A DNA stretch of 64,000 nt. Source: Choristoneura fumiferana (Eukaryota; Arthropoda; Insecta; Lepidoptera; Tortricidae). Below, piece by piece: positions 22,301-34,300 of the stretch (the stretch's first letter is position 1; each line of letters opens with the position of its first letter). Under the pieces are notes generated by a model. That model worked only from the letters and a program-made list of their open reading frames with translations, ran no database searches and was not told the origin of the DNA. The position numbers and the translations under genes are program-made. The stretch is from positions 9,416,599-9,480,598 of the forward strand of contig NC_133497.1 in the NCBI RefSeq assembly GCF_025370935.1, in the 5' to 3' direction.

Positions 22301-25300
22301 ATAAATATAATTATATAAATAGATGAATCTTAATTCCTTATTTATGCGAGATGAAGTTTGCACGCACTCACAGTACATGTCGTATGCTCCATAATAATTT
22401 TATTATAAATTAAAATGTTTAAAAAAAACGCGATAGCCCTAGAAGACTTGTCCCAAGCTACTAAGAACGGCGAAGTATGCAGCTGGGGCTCCTCCCACCC
22501 GCGTCTCACCCCTCACGCCCCGCACGATTGCTCTGTCTAGACGTCTCCGTAGGATTACTGTAGGGAAACTTGTTATACTGTGATTGTTGTGGCAGCAAGC
22601 AGTGCAGTCAGTCATCTTAGGGCAGCTTATGGCGAGCTGTTGGTGCGTTGCCACACCACGAACCTGATATCTCTGGGTATATAGGAAGGTTTAGCTTATG
22701 TTAAGTTTACATCGGCCCGGAGGGCCAAAACTACACAAAAGTAGGAGCTCCGCGTGAGCGGAGCTCCATCAACACTGTGTCTGTGTCGATTCTGATTGAA
22801 AAAAAAAAACACTACTGTGAAAATAAGCTTCAGTAAAAAACCAGAAGTCGATCCCTGATCCTAGTTTCGTGCAAGAACAAAAAGTGTTCGTTCGTAACTG
22901 GTTTCGTATAAGAACAAAATAGTTTTCATTCGAAACCAGGTTTCCGAAAAAGAAAAATAATTCTGTTTTCTAAACTGGTTTGGAACCTTTGGTCTCCAAA
23001 GTGGCCGAAGGTGTCATGTCAAATATTCACCCAACTGTTCCTACTATATGACGTGGATTTGCAATCAGACCCGTCATCAGACCGCCCAGCGCCCCAGCCA
23101 GCCCCCTACCTCCGAGGACCCTCGTCTGCACGCGCACGATGGGCGCTGGCGACGTCACTGCCGACGACGCGGTTGACGCCGCCGGCGAGTCCAGGAATAC
23201 CTCGTCATCGGACAGCAGATTCGGATCACGTTCAGGCGCTGAAGAATTCATTGCCATTTACAAACACGCTGAAGCGAGTGGAGGAAATGAACCTTTGGCC
23301 ACGCTCGCAAGGGTGGCCTATGGATGGTCGCGCAGTCGCACCTATGATCTTTCCGGAACATGCGCGTTATGCACGGTATAGAAAAAACTGATAGTATATA
23401 TCAGGCGCAATTTAGGAGCATAAATAATATTTATAAACATAAATATATTTAGTAATTTGAAAAGAAAGATTTAAATGACAGAAAAATAATAGAACAAGTG
23501 CATCTTTAAAAATAAATAGAGATTAGTAAGAATTAGTAGTGCGATGTCGTGAAACATGATTTTTTAAGTTTGTTTAATAGTCAGTTGTATTTTTTGTACA
23601 TTGTTGTCATTAAACCATGATAAATAATTGGCCGCGGACAAACTCTTAAAAAAACATATTTCTGAACACAAAAAAGAGTACATGTTTTTATCACAACCAA
23701 ACCATTGAGCTACAATATTTTAATAATTGTACAGATAAGGAAATTAATTCACGTCCCACGGTGGAACCTATTCATAATCATTTTTGTCATGATTTCTTTA
23801 GCAGATGTATGGAATGTCAATATGACATTAGTAGCACAAAAGTTCGTAACTGGGTAGTGATTCAATTTCCTTGACTGTAGGTAGTCACAAAAAAACAAAA
23901 ATACTCTTTTTTTTAACACCATTAGTCTCCAAGTGCACACGTGCGTTTTTTTTCTAAACTAACCTTTGGTCCTCTCCGCATGGGCCCGCTCCGCTTGTAG
24001 AAAATCTGTCGTATCCACTACGAAAACATATTTGTATCATACACATGCGCAGGAAAGAAAAAACTAAAAAACTAAGCCATAGAGCGTTTAAAAATAAATT
24101 AGACATTTGGGCGTTTTAAAAAAAATGTAATTTAATGTAGGTAATTTAGTAATTTTTTCATACAAATTTCATGATCATGAGTCGATTGTGCTCTTGATTC
24201 TGAGTAGGAAAAAATATATTTTTCCTAAAATTAAAAAAAGAAGAAAAAGTACAATTTTTTGGGAAAATGCCCATTTGCTGTTGCGGAACAAGAATAAAAC
24301 TGGGTAGTTATAAAATTATGTAACGCAAAAATAAACAAATTGCTATTTTTTTAAATGCCCATTTATCTACCGTCCTCCAAATCTACAAATAATCAATAAA
24401 GGAAGTTAAAAAAACATGCACGTCAAAAAATATCGTGCGTAAACAATTTAAAAAAAAAAAAAAAAACTTATCAGTAGTGCAAAGTGAAATATAGGAAAAA
24501 CTAGCTTATTCTAAAAAAAGGGTAGTGAGTGAGATGAGAGAGTCAGTAAGTGAGTAAAGTCGGTTAGTGTGGGTCAGTCAGTGATTCAATTTAGTAAGTG
24601 ATACCGTTTGTCGGTGAGCCAGTCAGTTACTCTTTAAAAAGTTAGTGAGTACGTCAGTAAGTTAAGACTGAGTCAAGTCAGTTAGTGAGTGAGTCAGTCA
24701 TTAAATTAGGCCGTCAAAATCAAAGTCAAAATATCTTTATTCAATTTATGAATGACCAAACTTATGAATGACAAAAATTCCATCACCGGTTCGGAATAAT
24801 CTCTGTTGAGACGAACCCGGCAAAAAAGATCAAGTCGGTAAACAAATAACACCGAGTCAAGTCACTTTGTGAGTGAATTAAGTGAGTTAGCGAGCGTATC
24901 TGTCAGTAAATTACTTCAGTGAGTGCTGTCGGTAATTGAGTCGTAGTCAAAATGTACCTAAATGAGTTAGTGAGAGTCTGTCAGACTGTACCCCGGTTAC
25001 CTGTGACAGTAAAAAAAATTTTTTCACTCACCGTCGCTCAAAACGACTTCTGGCTGACTCCTGACCGGCACTTGTTTGGTCTCTATTCTTAGCACACGGT
25101 GTTCTGCAAAAAACAAGAATACAATTTTAGAAAAGTACAACCAGAGAACAATAAAATATCATGGGACAATTGACACCAATTGACCTAGTCCCAAACTAAG
25201 CAAAGCTTGTACAGTCAGCAGCAGAAGTGGTAAGTATTTTAGTTACGGTGCACAATATTATCTACACACGACTCTACTGCTAACGAAATAAGAGTGCTGC

Positions 25301-28300
25301 TCATCCAGTTCTGCTGCTGACTGTACTATGGGAAGGTAGTAGAGTAATAGTCATCATCATCATCTCATCTCGGCCTATATTCGTCCCACTTGTGAATACA
25401 GCTCCGAGAATGAGATGGCTTAGGCCGAAGTACCCACGCGGGGTTAGTGTGGATTGGGACTTCACATCAAAGATGTAACGGATGTGGTTTTGTCGGAAAC
25501 GAAAGCGGAACCCAATGTTTTGGGGCGCAGTGCTAACTTAACCTAACCTACTTTTCTGATAGCAGTTCGTTTTTGCGGGGGACGCAGTTCTAACCTAATC
25601 TAACCTACTTTTCTGGTAGCAGTTGGTTTGTGCGAAATTACATTTTGTACAATCATTTTTTACAATATTAGCCAAAAGAAAACGTTTGCTTAGTAAACGT
25701 TTGTCGTTATAAAATTTGACAAAGTAAAATTATGCCAAATGATAATTTGACCAAATGAATAAAATGCGAAATGTAAATATGTTAAAGATTCGTTTGGGAA
25801 ATGAAAGTACTGCGATAAGTTTTTTGGGAAGTGAAATTAGGCGAAAAATATTTTGCCGAAGCGGCAGTACACCCTTTATAGGTATTTATTTTTCTCTCAT
25901 GAACACGTATTTCATTAAATCATCGTGTATGTTGTGTTAGACAATTCTAAGAACACCAATTTACCTAATTTTTAGGGTTCCGTAGCCAAAATGGCAAAAA
26001 AGGAACCCTTACAGTTTCGCCATGTCTGTCCGTCCGCGGCTTTGCTCAGGGACTATCAGTGCTAGAAAGCTGTAATTTTGCACGAATATATATGTAAACT
26101 ATGCCGACAAAATTGTACAATAAATAATTCAAAAACAACTTTTTTTAGAGTACCTCCCATAGACATAAAGTGGGGGTGGGTTTTTTTTTCTCATAAAACC
26201 TTATATTGTGGGGTATCGTTGGTCTTTTAAAACCATTAGGGGGTTGCTAAAACGATTTTTCGATTCAGTGATTTGTTTGCAAAATATTGAAATGAAATGA
26301 AATGAAATGAAATGAAATGAAATGAAATGAAATGAAATGAAACTTTAATGCCTAACATTAATACTTATCAAGTTACATTTTTATACATTTACACATTTCT
26401 ATTGATAATGTTTACAAATATTCATGTTTATAGTCATGTTGGCACTGGGTACCAAACTCAGCATAATGCTGATCACATGACGCGACCAGCGCTGATTTTC
26501 AGTTTGGCCCCTACACGAGGGGTAATTTTGGTTGAAGTTAGTGGTTTGCGTTGTGTTCGTGTATATACATTATATTTATGTTCGTGTATATATATATATG
26601 TATGTATATTTTTTTTTACATGCATGTATGTAAGTATGCTATATATGTGTATGTATTTATCCATGTCTATATATATGCATATGTATCAGTATTGTAGAGG
26701 TTTCATGACAGTTGTATAAAGTATAGTCTAAGTCCTGGTTCTCGTATTGGTGTCCATACAGTGTTCGCATACAATTTCTTAATTTAGTTTCTGCAGCTCG
26801 AGCAAATGCTTTTTAACTAATTCTTTAAATTTAGCCAAAGATATTGGTTCACGCAGAGGTGGAGGCAGATTATTCCAAATTTTCGCTGCAGCATACTTGA
26901 AACTCCCCTTGGATAAAGCTTTTTTAAATCGAGGAACCACTAGTGTGTTCTCCCTACATCGTCGTATGGACTTAGTACAAACATCTTTTACCCACTTCAG
27001 TTCCTCGTAAAGATATTCCGGTTTACCGGATTCGATAACTTTGCGCACAGAGACTGCCAAGTGCAAATGTCTCCGGCTTTTCATATTTAAATTATCTCTG
27101 TTATTTAGATAAGGTGTTATGTGCGCACGCTTTGGTATGTCATAACAGAATCGAACACAAGCATTTTGAACACGCTGGATTGCTTTTTTTGTCTTCTCTA
27201 ATATTCTTGGCCCGTATACTATATCGCAGTAGTTAAAATGTGAAAGGACTAACGATTCCACAAGGATCTCTCTAACATTCTCTGACAAATATTTTCGAAT
27301 ATGATATAAGGTTTTAAGTTTATAAAAGGCATTTCGGATCTTGATGTTGACGTATTCCTCAAAGCGCATCTGCCCGTCTATCAGCAAGCCCAAGTTCTTT
27401 GCATGTTCCACTCGAGACACAGATTCTGACCGCAAATATATCTTTGGATTTTGCTCAATGACTTTGCAACGCTGCCATTTATTACCCATGATCATAAATT
27501 GCGATTTAGATGGATTTAGCACAAGATTGTTTCTTAATGACCAGTCCGCTATGACTTCTAGATCCTCGCTTATCTTACTGATTGCTTGACTAGTTTCGTT
27601 AGGATTAAAGGAATAATAAAGCTGTGTGTCGTCCGCATAGAGGTGAACATTGCAGTGTTTTAATTGTTTTACGAGATCAGCTGTATATAAAATGAACAAT
27701 AATGGGCTTAAAACAGATCCCTGTGGAGTACCTCTGCCAATATTTTTAACTTCTGATTTAGAAGGCAACCCCTGTGCTGTTTGCAATTCAACAAACTGTT
27801 GTCGTCCCGTGAGGAAGGATTTAAACCAGTTACAAGACGATTTGGACACACCGTAATAAGCCATTTTTGCTAGTAACAATTCTGCATTGAGACAGTCGAA
27901 AGCGCGGGAAAAATCCAAAAGGACGAGTATTGTGGCCATACCCATATCTGAAGCTGTACTAACATCACTTGTGACCTTTACGAGGGCGGTTGCCGTACCG
28001 TGTTTTCCACGAAATCCCGACTGTACGACCGGCAATAAATCTCTTTCTTCCAGATACCTGCTAAGTTGTTCACAAACTACCTTTTCTATTATTTTGGACA
28101 GTACAGGAAGTATACTTATTGGACGCAGGTCTTTATAGTCCTCAGTTTTGCCACATTTAGGTATGGGCCTAACTTTAGCAAGTTTCCAGTACTCAGGAAA
28201 GACACCTGATTGAATTGAGATATTCACTATATGCGTAATTACGGGCAGAGTTACGTCCAGTGTAAGTTTTACCATCTCAATGGAGACATTGTCATGACCA

Positions 28301-31300
28301 GCAGCTTCTGTGTTTATTGCCTTAATAATTTTAGAGACTTGATCTTCCGTGCATAATTTTATGTCAAAATGTTGATCATTTGATTCATCATTTTTAAAAG
28401 ACGTATGAGTTTCGCGGTCCGTATCCAAACTACCCGGCAATTTCAAAAAATAGTTATTAATTTCATCCGGCTTAGCTAAATGTTCTGGGATCAGCGGCTG
28501 GCCATTGTCTCCCAAAGACGCCGAGTTCTTGAGACGATTCCACATCTGTTTTGGTTGATGCTTATTTTTATTAACATAATATGTAAAGTAGGCTGTCTTT
28601 TCACGTTCAAGTGCATTATTCGTATAGTTTCGGAGGCTTTTGTAGTACTCCCTGTGAGAATTAATATTTGTTTTACGCGATCTTTTGAGAGCGGAGTCCC
28701 TCAACCTCATCATTACTTTAATGGTGTCAGTAATCCATGGGTAGGAGTGAGAGCCGACTCGTACTCTATGTATAGGCGCATGCTTATCAAATAATGATGT
28801 AAGTAGCTGATTAAACCGTTTTACCTTTTCATTTACATCCTTTAATTTGAAAACATCCTGCCATTCCATTGATTCAGGTCCGTCTCAAAGCTCACCTTGT
28901 CAATGTTACCTAATGGTCTTTTATAAATGTATTGGAAAGTTTTCTTGGGTTTTGGAATATTTAGTTCTGCTATGACCATTCCGTGGTCACTAATTATAGG
29001 GTTATGATTTACATATATTCTGTTCAAGTAACTGGGACAGTCTGTGATAATTAAATCAATTAAAGTTTCAGTACTATGTGTAATTCTGGTAGGCTCCCTA
29101 ACCATTTGCTCTAAATTTCTTTGACACATAAATGACACAAGTTTCCTTACATTAGGGTTATCTGGTAACTTCAAATTAATATTAAAATCTGTAAGTAGAA
29201 AAATACCATTACAGTAAGCGAACATGTCCAAAGAGTCACTCAAGGATTCAATTGCACAGTCCACAGACACGGTCTCCGGTCTATATGCTGTACCGATAGC
29301 GAAACTTCCTACTCCCTGTACCTTTAGTACCAGCCACATCTGTTCGAGTGTGGCCGAAGGGTGAGGCTTCACCCGTACTGATATATCGTTACGGACATAG
29401 AATCCTACGCCACCACCTTTTTGTCCGTTCGAGCGTGGTTTACTTCTTAGGATGTAACCGGGAATAGAAGGTATAGTTTTGTCTTCGTCTACTCGTAACC
29501 ATGTCTCGTTCAACGCTAAGATGTCTGGTCTGTGTTCGTCCACCGCAGCCACAATCTCGTCCCGACCCGTGTTCAAGGAACGAACGTTTAGTAATGCCAA
29601 TTTTAAACGTCTTATTTTTTTACGCGACATATCAGTAAAAGTATATATCTGTATGTATATAGTGGTTAGCTTGTAGACGAGAAGATGGACGATTGCAAAA
29701 GAAACCAGTATTTTTCATTTGAGCATGTATAGAAATTACTGATGAAGAATAAATTGTGCATTGTGTAGTTTTGATGAGTGATTTTGTGATATATGTTTTG
29801 CAAAAATACCAAAACAAGACTTTGGTTACTCCAGTTGTATAAGACCCTCTTTCTCTAAACATATAATCAGTGCAAAATACAATATGTATTGGAACCATTA
29901 AATAGTAAACATAAACAAACACTTCCAGCAGACCAGTTGGGGTAAATAACATAGTATTAAATAATGCACTTTTATAGCGGTAGCAGCATACATATAAAAA
30001 GCGATTAAAAAGGTTGTAACGATGAATAAAATAGCCATTATTATTTAGTGATAAATGTAGCGGGATCCACGCCAAAAACACGCTGTACATCTTTTTCTAA
30101 TTTAAGATGAACACTCCTACTGTCACTGCCGTCAGTGCGCTTTGCATAAATACGTCCTTCCTTCGTCCAGACGAATTTCCAGTTGGCAGTGCTTGCAGCC
30201 CGACGTCCTTTCCAAAAGATCATACGATTGGTCTTCGTTAGACGCTCGTTGACATAAATTCTCGCCGGTTGATGCTCTGGTAATCCAATGTCCTTGGTAT
30301 CCAGTCCTCGGCGAGTCCGTGCATTACGCAATACTTCATCTCGCAGCGCGCGCCGAGAGAGGCGCACGACGAGCGGGCGTGGCCGTGGGCGCGGGAACGG
30401 GCGCGGCGCGGGCGCGGTCGCGGTCGCGGAGTCGCTGGCGACATCGGTCTCAGCTGTACTCTCGGTGTTAGTCGCTCGAATTGGGCCCACTCTGCTTGCA
30501 CTGACTATATCACGTTCGTCTATGTTCATACCCAATTTTATGCCAATAGCTTGCACGATATGAGTTGTAGATTCCGCTTTGTGCTCCGGTACTCCACTTA
30601 TTTCCACGTCGTTAAGAAGCAGGGCCTGCTCCCTTTCGTTTATTTCCATCTGCATTCGGTCGACTATTTCATGAAGTTCCGATGGGGCGGGCAAACATTT
30701 CTGATTATTTTTCAGAGACTGTAATTCTGCATTTAGGCGCAAGTTCTCTGATTGAAGTTCTTGTACTTTAACATTCACAGAAGAAAGATTTGCTTTGAAG
30801 CTTTTGATTTCCTCACTTAAAAAGTCGGTTGTATCTGAGAAATCTTTCTTTATTTTGTCAAGAGCGTGGCTAAATTCTTTTTTTATTTCTCGGAAGATCT
30901 CTTGCTTTGTCGAGTTCAATTTCGAGTCAATCATCGCCAGATCCCGTTGAACATTTGCTAATTTCGCATCCAACATACTCGATAAGGAATCCGTTATTTT
31001 ATTTAAACTAAGCTCCATAGAACTATTATTGGCAGCTTGGGCGCGTAGTAGCAGGTTTTCGATCTTATTGTGGTCGCAGCTCGGCGTCTCCTCACATATA
31101 GACATGTCCGTGTTTGACAAGCCCGGCGGCGACCGCTCGTAATGTTTTGTCACTGGAGTATCCTCACCTCTTCGACGCCGCGTCACGTTACTACAAGACG
31201 GGCAGCGCCAGGTATTATTACCACTTTTGACATATTTCTCGTAGTGCTCTGTCGGCACGCTGACACAAGAATAATGATAACCGCCCTTACACGATGAACA

Positions 31301-34300
31301 CATAAGCAGTAAGTCTTTGTGCACAGCCTCGCTGCAGGCCAAGCAATTCATTTTTGCACAGATAGTTAACAACTTGCAATAATAATAGTTTATTTTGTTA
31401 TTATGCGTACGTAGTCGATCGATACAGTCACAGGTGCACTGAGTTAATAACGGTTGTACGGCTAAGTTTATAATCGAGACGTTTTACACTGATTGTCACT
31501 CATTCATAACCAGTACCATAAAACCTTATTCAGAGTCACTTTTTAGCGTGTAAATACTTATTTCCAAACTATTTTGCAAACAAATTATTACTTAAAGATA
31601 TTATTTTTGCATTTTATAAACAGAGCACAGCGCAAACGATGTTTACGTCGCAAGAGTTACGACTACCCTCCTTATTCAACTTTAAAGTGCAAATTTTCAT
31701 TAAAATCGAGCGTCCCCCCCCCCCCTCTAAAATCTAAACCGGTGGGTGCAAAAATTATAAATAATTCAGGATGGTAGTAAGTAAGTATATCAAACTTACA
31801 AGGAAAACTATAACGGTCAAGTTTTCTTGAGAATTATTAGTAGTTTAAGAGTAAATAGCAGCCAAAGGTATAAAATATACCTAAACTTGGAAGATTCCGT
31901 ACAAAATACGAAATCCTTAAAAAAATAATACTAAATTTTTTCGTAATGGCTCCGGAACCATATTTCGGGCGTGTCCGACACGCTCTTGGCCGGTTTTTAT
32001 TTATGTATTAACTAATGATGGCATATTTATTGGTTAATGTTAGATGTGACCACATTATATGTAAGTACAATTGTACCGTTTGTGCCAAAATAAACATTAA
32101 AGCATTACACACGTACCATCCCGCGACTCCTCCTCGGTCTCGGAGGGCGCGCTCGCCGGTGAAGTGATCTGCGCCGCGCTGATGGCTTCCGACTCCGAAA
32201 GGTCCGTGTCGTCTGCAACAGACAGACAGACAGTCAAGATAGAGTAGATAATAAGTTTTATCTACACCCATATAAGTCCTCTATAATGCGTTCAAAAACA
32301 TTTGGCAATGACCAGCAATTACAATAATAATAACGTCGTTAATTTCAGATTATGCATAGTTATCACCATTAAACAACCGATTTTGCTATAACAAATTTCT
32401 TGCTTCGTCTCGTTTCATAAAACCACACTTATTACGTAACAGTTGCATAAACTACTATTATATACAACTAGTGTCTACTCGCGGCATCGCACGCGTAAAT
32501 CATTAAACCAGCAGTTGAATTGTAATTCTGGGATTTTACAAAATTCATGTGGGAATTCCTGAAAATTACATAAAAACAACCATGTCAAACTTCATGACTC
32601 TAAGCCCAACGGTTATTTCGAGGTTTTATCCCTATGGATACTAGCAATACCATTGATCTTTAGCAATAGTATTACTTATTTTTATCAATCGATAGCATCA
32701 ATAGTATCGATAAAGGCTGACCAGGAATATAAAAAAACCTGACAACATTGTCGGTGATGTTATTAAAAGGAATATTTTCTAATCCCTCAGACTTTTTCTA
32801 TGACAAATACTTTTATACATTGTGAATTGTTATCCTTCCAAGGCTATGGCTAATCTTCCACATTTTAACGCACAAAAACACAAAATAAAACTTCAAAATA
32901 CCACGCGCAAACAACGTTTAACTTTGACAGCAATACAGATGACATTTGAATTAAGTGTTACCAGTGCAAGAAATTAGTTCTATTGGTTTTCCGCAATATG
33001 GCGAGGTTTTTTATAATTCTGGTCAGCCTTTACTATTGATCGTTAATCGAGAGTATCGATACCACTGATCGTTAGCAATAGTATTATGTTCATTAATCGA
33101 TAGTATCGTCAAGGGTCGATAGTATGAATGATTTTCAAAGCCACGATAGTATCACGATACAATCGATAGACTATATCGAAAATACAAACTGAGACATGGA
33201 TGCACAGAAAAAGCAGAAAAAGAGACCAGCGCTGGGAATCGAGCCCAGGTCCTCAGCATTCCGTGCTGCGTGCCATACCCCTACACCACCACTGGACAGG
33301 AGTACAAACACGAATTTCTCCTATGCACAAATATCTCAGGCAGGTTGCTTTTTTTACTACGCAACTTAAGCAGCAGCACTAGCGACATCTATGTTTCGCT
33401 CTCATCGAGAGACGTTACATTCTTTCGGAACTAACCGCTCACCCGGACCAAGAGATGTCGCTACTAAGCAATCAAATTATGATTGAAATTATGATTCGAT
33501 ATGGTTTTACGGGATGACCAATAAAGTAACAAATTTGGAGTTGAAATAAAAAGTACAAAACGACTCCAAAAATCAATCTTAATTTTTATAGTAGTTTTAT
33601 AATTTTATAGCATATCATCTTATCTAATGCATATCGAAAGTACAAACAAACTGAAATATAGATACACAAAAGAATACAAAAAGACTCCAAAAACCAATCT
33701 TAATTTGATTGCTTAATAGCGACATCTCTTGTCCGGGTGAGCGGTTAGTTCCAATGGGATGTTGAAAGTTTCTCGATGAGGGCTACAACATAGATGTCGC
33801 TAGTGTCGCCGCTTAAGCGACTAAATAACGAACAAACAAGCTGAGATATGCGGTGCATAGGAGAAATTCGTGTCTGTACTCCTGTCCAGTGGTGGTGTAG
33901 GGGTATGGCACGCAGCACGGAATGCTGAGAAGCTGGTCTCTTCTTCTGGTTTTTCTGTGTATCTATATTTCAGTTGGTATTCGATATACTATAAAATGTT
34001 GGAAAAAAAGGCTATAAAAAAAATAGTAGTCACAGTCTGTGCGCGCGCGGCGCTCCACTATGCGGCGGTACTCGGCGATGTCGCTGTCGGTGACGTGCTC
34101 GAACGGGTTCCGCGCGTACGGCGCGCTGTACACGGTCGCGTTGTGCTGGTGGCCGCGCTGGATGATGCCTTTGGACGCGGCGCCCATCAGCACCTAGCGA
34201 GCAGGAACAATTAATGAGGGCTGTCGCGTATGAATTCGCCGCTAGAGGCGCTAGTGTAGCGTGAGGTCTCCGAAAATAGTTTTTGGGCGAGCTACGCGGG

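Larger units (their letters stand above)
26290..31668 (-). mobile_element. near full-length CR1-clade non-LTR retrotransposon
   Basis: A 5.4-kb element on the minus strand: roughly 295-bp 5' UTR, ORF1 (PHD finger), ORF2 (endonuclease plus reverse transcriptase), 3' UTR with TA/TG tracts, and a 3' end in tandem TTTCA units (plus strand 26288-26341). CR1-type elements end in short tandem repeats rather than poly(A). It is inserted cleanly into an older repeat, whose halves flank it; a short TATT duplication is likely. It fills the intron between hts exons 14 and 15, antisense to nothing and in the same orientation as hts. Confidence 0.88.

Noticed and set aside
23139..23381. Plus-strand 80-codon ORF MGAGDVTADDAV...
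   Set aside because: Antisense of the phase-matched hts cassette exon; no splice context on the plus strand.
24520..24990. A CRISPR-like or regulatory direct-repeat array
   Set aside because: The words are degenerate 4-bp GTGA/GTCA runs with no regular spacers; simple-repeat decay explains them, and the genome is eukaryotic.
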